Positions 11,838-22,642 of a DNA stretch of 64,000 nucleotides are shown one piece after another; position 1 is the first letter of the stretch, and each line of letters opens with the position of its first letter. The position numbers were made by a program, and so were the translations under genes. The stretch comes from Amaurobius ferox (Eukaryota; Arthropoda; Arachnida; Araneae; Amaurobiidae): NCBI GenBank assembly GCA_951213105.1, contig OX578153.1, positions 58,786,520 to 58,850,519 on the forward strand. The letters are read 5' to 3'. Under the pieces are notes generated by a model. That model saw nothing but the letters and a program-made list of their open reading frames with translations. It did no database searches and was not told the origin of the DNA.

Positions 11838-12314
11838 TGCAAAAAAAAAACGAAGCACCATGAAGAAAGTGACTGTTTTTATTGAAATTAAATATGAGCC
11901 CATACATAGATAATGAAATGATTACAAAATCAAGGTCACAGAACTCATAAATGGTTAGCAATTGCACATCGAATTTCCAAATCAATAATTGGTGACCCCC
12001 CCCCCCCTTGGCGGCAATGCATGCTTGTATGCGTTTTGGAAAGGAGTGATAAAATTTTCTAATGACATCCTACGATGCATTCTGCTAGGCATGCCTCAAT
12101 TGTTGCTCCAGATCTGCTACATGTCGGGGTTCCCGAATGTGGCGTGGCATTATCTTGTTGGAAAATGGCTCCAGAATGATGTACCATGAAGGGTAACGCA
12201 AACGGCTGCAGGGTTTCATCAATATATCGTTGAGCTGTTAAAGTTGCAAGCATGATGAATTGGGGCGACCTCCTGTCGTAAGAAATAACACCCCACATCA
12301 TCACAACAGAGTTA
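11838..12314 (-). pseudogene. Tc1-like transposase fragment (C-terminal half)
   Basis: On the minus strand, 12059-12304 encodes MMWGVISYDRRSP, then LTAQRYIDETLQP and GAIFQQDNATPH, the central and second-Asp region of a Tc1-like transposase. Downstream the frame shifts and decays; the sequence down to about 11838 ends in a short terminus-like stretch (GAAGCACCATGAAGAAAG). The N-terminal half is absent because the fragment stops at about 12314, where a fold-back element begins. A different subfamily from the Tc1 at 2730-4117. Confidence 0.75.
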
Positions 12315-12985
12315 ATGGCTTTTATTCCTTAAATATCGATCTTAGACATATATAATATATTATAAAGTTGCGTAAAAACTGGTACAGATTTTTTTAAAAT
12401 CGATAAAAATTTTTAGGGGATTAAATTTGAAGAGATGCAAACTTTAAATTTTTATACGGAACCTGTAAAAAACATTTCCAGTGAGTAAAATGTGCCCCAT
12501 ACAGCAATAAGATGATGTACAAAATTTCAGCATTTTATCATAAAATGTCTCAGAGATATGTTTAAACAAATTTGGAAAGGCGTTAATCACAAATTAAAAT
12601 GTATGTGTTTACAGCAAAAGTGCAAATGACGCAACGTAAAAAGGCATCATAGACACATAATAACTACCTCATATATTTAATGGAACTTTTGCATGGACGT
12701 AAAACATTTTGAACAAGCTTTGTAATCTTTGTGCAAAGTTCTTATTTCTACACAGTGTAGATACTTTTGTACCAATAAATAGCAAAATAATTATTTATTT
12801 ATGTAATCATTGTTTTCTTTCGTAATTTGCATATGACCCCTGAAACGCGATCTGCCGACATGATTTTTCCCCTCTGAGAATCCATGTCGATGCATAGAAA
12901 AATGGTTTAAGTCAGCATTTTTGTTTTTTCATATCTCTGGGACTTTTTATGATAAAATGCTGAACTTTTGCACATCCTCTTATTA

Positions 12986-13196
12986 CCGCCGTGTTCATGC
13001 GGAGTACGATCACGTTAAACATGTGGGTCCGAAAGTCCTTCCGAGAGGTTGGTGGTAGGGGAAGGAGGGTACGGTCCCTGTGGATGCCTCCCCCACTGGG
13101 TTCCGGTCTAAATTGGGTGGCACTTCCCGACCGTCCAAACAGTTACCTTACACCTTTCTGGTAGGTCGGACGGTCTGGGTTTCAACAACAACAACA
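12986..13196 (+). mobile_element. SINE copy lacking its tRNA-like head
   Basis: Matches the body of the adjacent SINE from GCCGTGTTCA to the (AACA)n-like tail, but has no A or B box. It is bounded on both sides by the 14-bp string ACATCCTCTTATTA (12972-12985 and 13197-13210). Confidence 0.88.
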
Positions 13197-13210
13197 ACAT
13201 CCTCTTATTA

Positions 13211-13506
13211 GGGCGCGGTAGCCCATTGGTTAGCGCGCTGGAGTTGCACTCGGTAGGCCCGGGTTCGATTCCAGCCACTGCCAAAACTGCCGCCGTGTTC
13301 ACGCGGAGTTCGATCACGTTAAACATGTGGGTCCGTAAGTCCTTCCGAGAGGTTGGTGGTAGGGGAAAGAGGGTACGGTCCCTGTGGATGCCTCCCCCAC
13401 TGGGTTCCGGTCTAAATTGGGTGGCACTTCCCGGCCGTCCAAACAGTTGCCTTACACCTTTCTGGTAGGTCGGACGGTCTGGGTCTCAACAACAACAACA
13501 ACAACA
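13211..13506 (+). mobile_element. tRNA-derived SINE, full length
   Basis: The head has a perfect RNA polymerase III A box (TAGCCCATTGG, 13219-13229) and B box (GGTTCGATTCC, 13262-13272), in a tRNA-like context starting GGGCGCGG. The body (GTGGGTCCGTAAG, GAGGGTACGGTCCC, GGGTTCCGGTCTAAATTGGG) ends in a CAA-repeat tail. It is flanked by ACATCCTCTTATTA on both sides. Related copies lie at 34781-35052, 34545-34735 and, inverted, 4362-4560. SINEs encode no protein and use LINE enzymes to move. Confidence 0.93.
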
Positions 13507-14107
13507 ACATCCTCTTATTAGTGTATGGGGCACATTTTACTCATTGGATATGTTTTTGTACGGGGACCGTATAAAAATTTAAATTTCGTATTTCTTAAAA
13601 TTTAATTCCCTTGAAAATTGTAATCGATTTCATAAAATTCGTTACCTTTTTTCACGTAACATTGTAATTTATTATATATGTCTAAAATCAATATTCAAGG
13701 AATAAAAGCCGAGGTCAATGTTTTTGGGACACCCTGTATACTATTTTGGTGTGTTTGTTTTTGTCCTTTACTTTTCTGATTTTTATTGCTTCTGAAAATT
13801 TTTTAATATTTCTGAAAATACTATACAAATATTCATATCTTTGATTTTTTCTTTAAATGACGAAATCATAGTTAACTATTTGTATATTATCGACGAGCAC
13901 TCCAGTACTATTTTTTAGTAGTGCACCACTACTAAAATGTGCTTAAATTTATTGAATAATGAACGAAATATTAAGATACTCTTAGTGGCATCTTCGACAA
14001 AGGTTGGGTTAGTGGCATTTCACCAAGACTTACCTTACAATTCATTTTATGCCCGTTTACATTTCAACGTAAATAAATTAAACAGTAAATGTGTTATTTC
14101 TAATTAT

Positions 14108-15230
14108 TCATCATCATCATCATCGCTCATCGTGTCTAGTGGGACATAAGGCATTCAGCTTACGTTGCCACCCTGGTCGATCTTGTGGCGCAGTCCTTGC
14201 TTCTGACCAACTCGCCCATCCCATTAAATTCCTCTCTTGTTCTACCAGTCTCCTCCAAGTTAACTTGAGTCGACCCCGAGATTTTTTCCTTCAGGCGCCC
14301 AAGTAAGTGCCACAGCAGGGATGTTATGCTGCGGCATTCTTAAGACATGCCCAGTCCATTTCCATCTACAGTTTTTTATTTCCATCTCAATTACTTCCTG
14401 TCCAGTACTCCTGAGTTCAGTGTTAGTAATAACTTAAGGTCAAAATACCCCCAAAATTTTCTTTAGACATTTAGTCTCCCAAGCATTCAACTTGTTGCAT
14501 TGGCCCCTTGTTAATATCCTTGTTTCAGCTCCATAAAGAAAAATTCTCTTTACTAAGGAATTAAAAAGGTTGATTTTGGTTTTTAAATTAAGGTTAGTAG
14601 CTCTCCTCATTTTAATTAGTTTTCTAAAACAATTCTGAGCTGTTGCAATTCTCATTTTGATTCTTCATCTGTTCCACCCTCCTTGTTCACCAGTGCACCA
14701 AGGTCAGTAAAGCTATTTACATCTTCAATAGATTCATCATCTAATTTTACATTTTCATAAGTTTTTCATTAATTCTTAAGACTTTTGTTTTGCTTTTATT
14801 GATTCTTAAACCTGTAGTTTTAGCAAATTGATTACGCCCTTTAGTTTTCTGTTGTAGATCACAAAATCTAGAGGTCGAAAGAACAACGTCATCTGCAAAA
14901 TCTAAATCTTCTAAAACTGATGTAAATTTCCACCAAATACCTCTTCTCTTGTCTTTGATGGTGTTTTTCATGATTCACTCAATAAATATATTAAACAATA
15001 AACCTGACATCCCACATCCCTCCTTTACACATGATTTAATTTGGAAGGGCTCTGTCAATTTTCCATTTACTTCAACACAGCAACTGCTGTTTCAATATAG
15101 CTCCCTATTAATATTAATAATTTTTTGTAGGATTCCATAACTATCAAGTATCTTCCAAAACATATTTTTGTCAATGATATCAAATGCTTTTCCAAAATCA
15201 ATGAAATTTAAATATAGAGGTAATTATTAA
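14108..15230 (-). pseudogene. Degenerate non-LTR retrotransposon, 3' half of RT ORF
   Basis: On the minus strand, fragments read FIDFGKAFDIIDKNMFWKI, KEGCGMSGLLFNIFIE and LEDLDFADDVVL (the catalytic FADD-type motif), then LFNSLVKRIFLYGAETR and NAWETKCLKK. Stops and frameshifts interrupt it. The element ends in a GATGAT repeat (CATCAT on the plus strand at 14108-14126). A microsatellite 3' tail and this C-terminus suggest an RTE-type LINE, though the clade is uncertain. It is 5'-truncated at about 15230. The copy at 30380-31505 is its duplicate. Confidence 0.8.
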
Positions 15231-17108
15231 ATGAACGTTAAATGTTATGGATCTTGACAATGATGTTTTACTTTCGCGAATACAATGCTTTATTGAATCT
15301 CATTTAAGGAACAAAGAAACTAAAGGAAAAGGCACCTTTAATTTTGCTAAATCCCCATTCATTTACTCTCATGTAGACAATATGTTAAATAGCTTCCTTT
15401 CAATAAAACATTACTCGCTGCGTTGGCAAACTTAGAAAGCTAAATACTGCAATTTCCCGCCATTTCGAAAAGGAAAGTGGGCCATTGCTTGGCTCATTAA
15501 TTTCAATCGATCGCAATAGAACAAACTCTGACTGCTGTTAGATATCAAGGAGCTAAGCGTTTTACTTCATGTCGATTTTCCCGAAATTGCTTTTCGAAGA
15601 AGTATTTACCCGATATCTTAAAATATTGCGGACAAATGTTTGCTCGAGAAAACAGTCCTTACTTTCTCATTATTTCACAAAAAAATCAAACAAAATTATT
15701 TCCCATAAAATATTGAGAAATTCATATAAAAAAGCTTGGGCAAAATTTCAATGTTTTCATTTCTCATATAAATATTAAGAACATAAAAAGTAAAATACTG
15801 ATAATTAAAATAATAATATTTTTAAAAAAACTAAATTTAGCAAAATGTTATATTTTTTCTTCAAATAACTTTACCTGAAAAAATTTTTAAATCTGCGGAT
15901 GTCGAGAATCAAACAGAAGCCCTATGGACTACAAGATGAGATCTTCACCACCTTCCCATGAACATCATCTTACAGAGACATAATATAACACTGAAATAAT
16001 TATACGACCTTCCAAACAGTAAAAAAGAAATATTTTACAAATTGATTTGGCAGATCCTCATCTGAAATAGACAAAAGAGTTTGTTCTTTGAATATATGGA
16101 ATAAAATATTCCTGATATAAGATGAAAAATAGTTACTTGCAGAAAGATTGTTGTTTTACCTTTTCCATGGAAATTGCTATCGAAGCATTCCCATTAATTC
16201 GGTCGACAACTTACTGTTCATTTACCTGAAGAATGAAACAAATTCATTGTCATTTAGCATAATGAATTTATCATTTGTGAATTTTTCTTGCTTTCAAAAA
16301 TGGTCACCCGCAGTTCAAGACCAGACAGCTATTTTGGAAATTAGTATTAGAAACCTATTTCAGATTTCACAGTTTCCTTAGTATCAAGGGCTTTTTAAGG
16401 ACCTTCAAACAACTGTAGGAACCCTCATAAGCGCTTCGTATTACCACATTTTGTAAAAATTGATTGCCCCTTGATAGACATTCTGTGATTATTTGTTCTA
16501 TCAACTTCAATCTGCTGCAGTCCTATACGACTGAGGTTTCTGGATGGATCACTACCATTGAAGCCATGTTGCGTTTAAACGAATTTATTTATTATATATA
16601 GTATAATTTTTTAAAATTACCGGTACATAAAGACAACACGTAAATGTCTTTTAATTTTTTGTAAAATAGAATTTTGTGGGACGGAAATAAAACAAAGTTA
16701 TGCATTTGGGTTTAGTTAAGGTCTGTCTGTCCATTAATTCGGTCGGCAACTTAATGTTTATTTAACCTGAACGATGAAATAAATTCATTACCAGTCAAGT
16801 ACAAGACCGCCATCTCCGTATTTCGAAACTTCTATCCTTGGTATTTACAAGGTAAAAATAGAACTGTTGCCAAAACACACGCATTATTACGGTTAGAAAT
16901 AGTTTGTTATTTTTGAAGTGGCAATATCCAGACGTAAACAACTTGCACAACGATATTAAACTGTGCTGTGAACGCTGAATCCGGTGAGGTCGAAGGAAAT
17001 TTTGTGACGTCGTTAGAGTAAGATGACAGTCGCAGTTAACAAATTCGGACCCTCTTGAGTGCCCAAGAACAAAATGCGCGCGTTCTTAATTCACATGTCG
17101 TCATGTGC
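15231..17108. repeat. Non-coding part of duplication copy 1, with an internal direct repeat
   Basis: Matches 31506-33545 throughout. Inside, CCATTAATTCGGTCG, CAACTTA and the following roughly 100 bp occur twice (from about 16190 and about 16731). The 77-codon frame at 16148-16381 is also roughly kept in copy 2 (32438-32671), but no domain is recognisable and the conservation only mirrors the recent duplication. The end (16915-17043) holds a GTGACGTC motif. Confidence 0.6.
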
Positions 17109-17164
17109 GCAGAGCCAAGTAAAAATAATTCAGTCAGTCATGCCCGGAACGGTCCATCCCTGAG

Positions 17165-17176
17165 GGAGTGCTTATC
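17165..17176. repeat. Target-site duplication of LINE B (3' side)
   Basis: GGAGTGCTTATC here is repeated at 22390-22401 on the other side of the LINE. Five extra bases (17177-17181) separate it from the shared 3' end of the LINE, which starts ATAGAG on the plus strand. Confidence 0.82.
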
Positions 17177-17493
17177 TCCGAATAGAGTTTCGTCCAGAAC
17201 AGAGCACCAGGCGCGAAGCGCCTTTAATCTCCAATCTCTAGGTGTGGTTCTTATATTCATACTGTGACATTATTTCATTGGTCCATAGTTGAAGGTTCGA
17301 GGTTTTTGATTTAATGTTTTTATTATTTGACCTAGCTCCTAGTGCGGCAGTTTGTTGCACATTTAGAGTTTAAGCAGTTTGGGGGGTTGATGCAGATCTG
17401 AGGGTTACCTAGCAGTTTAGGATTTAAGACATTTTGTAGAAAAGCAAAGATCGCGAGTTTTATTTAATATCAACTGATTATGGTGGGACGTTC

Positions 17494-20179
17494 CTAGTAC
17501 CGAATATCAAAGTTAAGTACCGAAGTTAAGTACCGAAAACTCTTACGAGATTTAGCCTTGCGTTGATCATAGTCATGCAAATTAAATAATAGATCATTTG
17601 GGACAGATGGCAAATTTTTGTAGAATTTAAGCGCGAGTTTTGTAATTTGGGCTCAAACAGTTTTTATTTTGAAGTCTTTCCTAATTACCGAATTTCTTAA
17701 GTATCTAGGGGCTTTCCTTATAATCCTTAGGGTTTTGTTTTGTCTTGTCTCTAATAAGGCTATGGTAGTTTTACAGGCATATCCCCATACGGGTGCTGCA
17801 TACAGCATTCCTGGGCGGATGACCGATTTATAAATTAGGAGTTTATTTTGATAACTTAGATTTCCGTTTCCTATCATTGGGTATAAGGCTCCTATGGTTA
17901 TATACGCTTTTTTGATTATGTTCGTTACGTGCAGTTTCCAAGTTAGGTGGGAGTCTATCGTTACACCTAGGTATTTAGTAGATATTTCCGCTTTTAGGGC
18001 ATGGTTGTTTATGTACAGAGGAGGCGGAGGTTTACGTTTTCTAGAGAAATAAGTCCAATGACATTTATTGGGGTTTAATTTTATTCGCTATTTTTCCAGC
18101 CATGTTTGGAGTATGTCTAAGTGTTGTTTTAGCTGTCTGTGCATTACTGAGACGTAAGGGTGTTTTGCAAGTATCGCGCTGTCGTCTGCATAGAGTGCCA
18201 GCTCCGTGTCTGGGGTCGTGGGAATGTCATTTAGATATATGTTAAAGAGTGTCGGGCCAGGATGGATCCTTGCGGTGCACTACTTTTAGTGAGCTTGGGT
18301 GTAGATAAGTTATTTTTTACTCTGACTTGAAAGTGTCTGTTATTTAAGTATAAAATTAAAAGTTTGACAAGTGCGTCAGGGACTTTTAGAGTGATCAATT
18401 TGTAAACTAATCCACAATACCACACTTTATCAAAGGCTTTTTGGATGTCAAGAAAAATCGCAGCTATGGGTGTCTTATTATTAGAACCAGAAGAAATGTA
18501 CTCTACCACTCTCAGCAATTGATGAGTGGTGGAGTGCTTTAGCCGAAATCCAAACTGCTCCGGAATGATAATATCATTCTCACTAAGGTGCGTGTTCAGT
18601 CTCTTAAGAATTATTTTCTCAGTAATTTTACTAAGTGTCGGTAACAAACTGATTGGTCTGTAGTTGGCTGGAATTGAGGCATCCTCACCAAGTTTATGGA
18701 TTGCTATAATTATCGCTTCCTTCCATTCTTTGGGGAAATAATTTAGTTCTAGTATTTTATTTATTAAGATAGTCAAGTAAAATATTATATTTAAGGGTAG
18801 GTTTTTTACCGCGATATTCCTGATTTTGTCGTGCCCTGGGCTTTTAAGTTTTTGATAATCTCTACTATCTCTTGCGGGGTGGCTGGGTTAATCTCAGCCG
18901 TGACCGGGGAGTTCCTGAAATTGTTTAGAGTTTGCCTAACCATTCTTAGGGTGTCCTGACACATTAGATCGTGGTTTGGTTCAAATTGCTTTTCGTAATG
19001 CCTAGCAAGTGCCTCTGCCTTTTCTTCGTCTGAGTATGCGATATTAGCGCCATCTATTAGTGGCGGGAGTTTAATTTGAGATTTTCTGAGTCTTTTAGCG
19101 AATTGCCACAGCGATACGTCTTCCTGGCTAAGGGATTCGATTAATTCTTTATACTGTTGCTGCTTTTCTGCGACAATTTTTTCACTGACTTTACACGTGA
19201 GTCTATTAAGCTCCCTTTTGAGGGTAGGGTCTCTGTCAGCCTGCCATGTCTTACGCATTCTATTTCTCTGTTTAACTAGCTGTTTGACATGGTGGGAAAG
19301 TGTTGGCATTTTTGGTGACTCACGATGGGTTGTGGCAGAAGCAATAGCTCTCCTGATTTCTGTTGTGAGTGTGTGCGTGGCAGAGTCAATATCCGCCGTG
19401 CTCATAATGTTGGGTACTGCTAAGTGCGACTCGAAAAGTGCTCTTTTGAATACGTTCCAGTTCACTCTCTCTTGTCCCAGAGAGGCTGGAAGGGGAGTGT
19501 TCAAATCGAATGTCACCAATACCGGTAGATGATCCGAGTCGAATTCATCCAGGGTATCAATTGTGTGAACGTATTCTATGTTTCTCGTTAGGACAAAGTC
19601 TATGAATGAGCCATTGGCACCTGAGAAGCAGGTTGGTCTCGACGGTGCAATGATGTCAGTGTCTGTTGTGTTCAGCAATCTATGTATCTGTGTACCGCGT
19701 ATGTTGGCTCTCCTGCTGCCCCACGCTCGATGGTGTGCATTGAAGTCGCCCGCGAGTATTGTGTTTGGATATCGCGAGAAAAGCAGTTCCAGCTGCGCAG
19801 CTACATTTATACCACTCATGTTTTTGACATATATTGAAGTTAGGATAAATGGGTTTACATTATTTATTTTAATTTTTATACTAGTATTTTCTATACCTTG
19901 AAGATTTATGTTGTTTATTTCCTCGTGGGGAATATTACTTTTAATATATATTGCGGTTCCTCCATGGGGATTTCTAGCAGTTATATTTGAGCTAAGGGTA
20001 TGATAGCTATTATAGTTTGCTATATTTAGTTTTCTGTTTTCTCTAACTTTAGTTTCCTGGATTAGCAGGGCATCTACATCATTTTCATTTACGTAGCTCC
20101 TAAGTTCATTTATTCTTGGAGATATACCGTTCGCATTCCAAAATATTACTTTGAAACTTTCTTTTTGGGACCTATTCAT
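17494..20179 (-). pseudogene. Jockey LINE ORF2: endonuclease plus reverse transcriptase, frameshifted
   Basis: The ancestral protein would be about 895 residues. The ATG at 20179 (MNRSQKESF) is chosen over an upstream GTG. The N-terminal APE-like endonuclease is intact: WNANG (about residue 15), QETK, GDFNAHHRAWG, IDFVLT and SDHLP, the residues that nick target DNA. Downstream come RT motifs NYRPISLLP, IFLDIQKAFDKVW, APQGSIL and, after a frameshift, LYADD; the C-terminal region includes LLETRQNKTLRIIRKAPRYL. Damage: a 10-bp deletion near 18845 (compare 705-720 in copy A), a 1-bp deletion near 18257, and a TAG near 18090. It ends in a TAG at 17494. Confidence 0.92.
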
Positions 20180-20757
20180 GGCGGGTTTGTTTCTCACTGT
20201 TTTTATTAATTTCCGCGATTATTTTAAAAGTCTCAAAGGCCATTTGCAGTGGATCGCTCTTTTTTTTAATTAACTCAGCGAGATGCATCAACAGATGTTT
20301 TATATCGTCTAGGTTGAACATACTGATAAATCCTCTGACGAGGTTGAGAATTTCATCCATCTTTTCATCATTGGATTTACCAGCAGGTTCAGTCTCAGCT
20401 TCCATTTCCTCAGTCTCAGTTACAATTTCCTCAGCCTCAACCGTGGTTCGATCTGTTTTGTGAGTATCCTTTTGGACCTCGGTAGTCTTTTGTTTTTTTT
20501 TCAGCCGAATTGTCTCACTGCTGTGTTTGCGCGAGCTCCTCTTCTCGGGCGCGTTTAGGTTTCTGCCATTCCTGAACCTTTTTACTAATCTTAGTTTTGC
20601 TTCTCTTGCCTCTTTGGCGGCTTTATCAATTGCTATCCTCTGTTTTATGTCTTCACGAGCTATTCTCACTTCCTCCACAGTCATTTCTCTGGAGGTCGAC
20701 GGTTTAGGGGCCTGCTCTTGCACCGATCTGGTAGGTGCTGAAGTTTGAGTTCTTTTA
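20172..20757 (-). pseudogene. C-terminal part of LINE ORF1, displaced frame
   Basis: An open frame of about 195 codons just after the ORF1 stop, one frame away. It begins VKRTQTSAPTRS directly after a TAG and lacks an ATG at its start, so it reads as the C-terminal portion of the gag protein after a frameshift. It holds a basic/charged segment (RIAREDIKQRIAIDKAAKEA, likely helical), a Lys-rich stretch (RLKKKQK), an acidic Glu/Thr stretch and a hydrophobic region (MDEILNLVRGFISMFN). Its TAG overlaps the ORF2 start as ATGAATAG. The +1 shift could be mutation or recoding; mutation is simpler. Confidence 0.7.
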
Positions 20758-22239
20758 ACCTATGGCACAGAGTGCGAGGAGCCCTGATGGGGTGCCTGAG
20801 GGTTTAGACCGAGGGCCTTTTGCCTCCAAGGGGGTATCTGATTTTGGGGGGGAGGAGGCATACCCCGGTGCCTTTTCTCTGTTCCAGGGGTTCTTCGGGC
20901 ATTGCCTGAAGCTCGCCGGGTGGTCTTCATTGCAGTTAGCACACGTTGCCTTCTCCGTCCTTGGTCTTTGGCAGTCCCGTGTGAAGTGTTCTTCAGCACA
21001 CTTAAGACACTTTGGTGGCATGCTGCAATTCTCAGAGGAATGATTGAACTGCTGGCACCGGTAGCAGATTTTGAAGCCCCGTGCTCTGAAGGCCTCTACC
21101 TTCACAGCCAAGTATCTTAATCTTGTCAGTCTGTATACCGTCTGCCAGTCTTCCGTAGGCCTAATGCTGACTAAGAAGATCGGCAAGGGCAATCTCGTTT
21201 TTGTGTTTCTCAGTTGAGAAACTCGGACTACATCTAATCCTTCGGATGTTAGAGTGATTTTTATTTCCTCAATGTTATAGTTTGTTGGTAGCCCCTTCAA
21301 ATCTACCTTTTTGGGCCTTTCCGTCTTTAAGTTTAAACTGTGGAAGGGGATTTTGTCACTAGATAAATGGCGTTGTACAAGCCTATAGGCGTCAGCGTCA
21401 TTTGGAATCAATTTTAGCATGTCTCCTGTGAGCTTGCCAGATACTTTATTACCTGAGATTTCATTTAATTTTTTAAGGAGAGCCTGGTAATTGTCATTAA
21501 ACTTGATGAAAAAACATTCCGCTTTTGGGTATTTTTTCTCAACCACTACACTATTTTGCCTGTCACAATTTTGAACCGTTTTTGGTTTTGGTGCACTTTT
21601 GAACACTACAGGTTGCGCGACAATTTCAGCATAACTCTTAGTTTTAGCATTATCATTTACATCATTATCAATTTTTTCACTACAATCCATCTTATCCTGG
21701 TCATTAGATTTTAAGTTGAATTCTCCATTCTGGTTTTTAGTAGGAGCATCCATAGTGGATTGCCCCTCTATCTTCCTCTTTTTATTTGGATTCTCAACAG
21801 TTTTAAGTTTATCTTCATCTTTAATTTCCTTAATTAAGCCTAGTTCTATCATTTTACATTTAATTACATCACTAGAATTACTTCCTTCACAGTTATAAAT
21901 CTCATTTAAATTACTAGCATAAAACCTATCCAAATTCTGGACCAACAAAAAAGAATTTACAGAAAGAAACGAACCCAGAATCCTGGAGACTTGGTCCTCG
22001 TCTTGCCCGAGTCGTCCATTCGTCAGTAGCTCCCTGATGTGTAGCGTCAGTGTGTAGATTGCCAGTGCACAGAAGTTCACGGCGTTTTTGACTTCTTCCT
22101 TCCAAGCGGGCATCAATCCATCCTTGGGCAGAGTATCACAATATTCAATCATGGCATCCCTGAGAGGCCGCAGTCCATCTTCGTCTAGCTCACCAGCAAG
22201 TCCGCGAGTAGCTTCCGTGTCGAATGCATCCAAATCCAT
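20755..22239 (-). CDS. Jockey LINE ORF1, gag-like nucleic-acid-binding protein, 494 codons
   Basis: ORF1 proteins of this clade bind the element RNA to form the retrotransposition particle. Starting at the ATG at 22239 (MDLDAFDTEATR), the N-terminal third is acidic/helical; a Lys- and Asp-rich linker follows (residues about 145-215). Residues about 315-385 (KGLPTNYNIEEIKITLTSEG onward, to YLAVKVEAFRA) fit the PRE_C2HC domain. Three zinc knuckles follow: CYRCQQFNHSSENC, CLKCAEEHFTRDC and CANCNEDHPASFRQC. The last about 45 residues may be out of frame: an alternative frame reads through GMPPPPQNQIPPWRQK, in line with the downstream frame apart from one TAG, and a C7 run near 20846-20852 is a likely slip point. 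Confidence 0.9.
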   Translation of the reverse strand: MDLDAFDTEATRGLAGELDEDGLRPLRDAMIEYCDTLPKDGLMPAWKEEVKNAVNFCALAIYTLTLHIRELLTNGRLGQDEDQVSRILGSFLSVNSFLLVQNLDRFYASNLNEIYNCEGSNSSDVIKCKMIELGLIKEIKDEDKLKTVENPNKKRKIEGQSTMDAPTKNQNGEFNLKSNDQDKMDCSEKIDNDVNDNAKTKSYAEIVAQPVVFKSAPKPKTVQNCDRQNSVVVEKKYPKAECFFIKFNDNYQALLKKLNEISGNKVSGKLTGDMLKLIPNDADAYRLVQRHLSSDKIPFHSLNLKTERPKKVDLKGLPTNYNIEEIKITLTSEGLDVVRVSQLRNTKTRLPLPIFLVSIRPTEDWQTVYRLTRLRYLAVKVEAFRARGFKICYRCQQFNHSSENCSMPPKCLKCAEEHFTRDCQRPRTEKATCANCNEDHPASFRQCPKNPWNREKAPGYASSPPKSDTPLEAKGPRSKPSGTPSGLLALCAIG

Positions 22240-22389
22240 GTCGTCAGCGTAGAAACGATCTAAGCAATAGCACTACCACGTGGGAAAAACACTCGGTGGC
22301 ACTCCAAAGTTGAAAAAGCACGAATCCAAAATGGCGATAAATCCGTACACAACAAAGCTGTAATTGCTTAGCCCGACGTGCTCTATCGA

Positions 22390-22401
22390 GGAGTGCTTAT
22401 C
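22390..22401. repeat. Target-site duplication of LINE B (5' side)
   Basis: GGAGTGCTTATC, identical to 17165-17176. Confidence 0.82.
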
Positions 22402-22642
22402 AAGAATATTTTTTTTTCAAATGGCAAGGCACTTTAACTTTCGTCATTCGCCTTTATTACAGCGGTCAGAGTGTGAATCATTTAGCCGTCCATTGACGTC
22501 ACTCCAGGCGCATCAGAGGGGGACGGATCACATTGCGCCCACAACACAAACATCCATGCCATACGTGGGGCTCGAACCCACAACGTGGCGGTCGAGCGTT
22601 TGCTACGGAAACGCTTGTCTTGACCATTCGACAACCACGTCG
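22402..22642 (-). mobile_element. Second tRNA-derived SINE family, minus strand
   Basis: On the minus strand the head resembles a class II tRNA. The T arm is perfect (GTGGG, loop TTCGAGC, CCCAC; B box GGTTCGAGCCC at 22568-22578). An A box (TTGTCGAATGG, 22624-22634) differs from consensus at one position. An anticodon-arm-like hairpin AGCGTTT/AAACGCT lies between them. The body differs from the SINE at 13211, and the 3' end is A-rich (GAAAAAAAAATATTC). Not a functional tRNA gene: the loop lacks the U33 position and no clean acceptor stem closes. Confidence 0.8.

Larger units (their letters stand above)
12311..13742. mobile_element. Fold-back element with about 260-bp inverted arms, split by SINEs
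   Basis: Left arm 12311-12562 and right arm 12930-12985 plus 13521-13742 are inverted copies: GGCTTTTATTCCTT, AGACATATATAATA, AAATTTTTATACGG, GAGTAAAATGTGCCCC and CAGCATTTTATCATAAAA all reappear reversed. The right end is TTTTTGGGACACCCTGTATA; the matching left tip is missing, cut off where the Tc1 fragment begins. The loop is about 370 bp with no coding. Two SINE copies interrupt the right arm. Probably a non-autonomous DNA element; its superfamily is not determined. Confidence 0.8.
17177..22389 (-). mobile_element. Jockey-type LINE copy B, near full length (5.2 kb)
   Basis: Order on the minus strand: a 5' UTR of about 150 bp (22240-22389), gag-like ORF1 with zinc knuckles (22239 to 20172, interrupted), APE endonuclease and reverse transcriptase ORF2 (20179 to 17494, interrupted), and a 3' UTR of about 310 bp ending ..GGACGAAACTCTAT. 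A 12-bp target duplication flanks it. Compared with copy A it carries a 10-bp deletion near 18845 and a 1-bp deletion near 18257 in ORF2, so it is no longer autonomous. The gag PRE_C2HC plus CCHC arrangement with EN-RT and no RNase H fits the Jockey clade. Confidence 0.93.

Noticed and set aside
13211..13282. A functional tRNA gene at the SINE head
   Set aside because: Polymerase III boxes are perfect but no cloverleaf closes, and the sequence is part of a repeated SINE.
14091..14306. Frame with a His run (and 30363-30692)
   Set aside because: The His run is the CAT-repeat 3' tail of the RTE-like LINE read antisense.
19197..19532. 111-codon plus-strand frame, with a near copy at 1070-1405
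   Set aside because: Both lie antisense to the LINE ORF2 coding strand. The apparent conservation reflects the two LINE copies.
20762..21120. Plus-strand frames of 72-93 codons
   Set aside because: Antisense shadows of the zinc-knuckle region of LINE ORF1.
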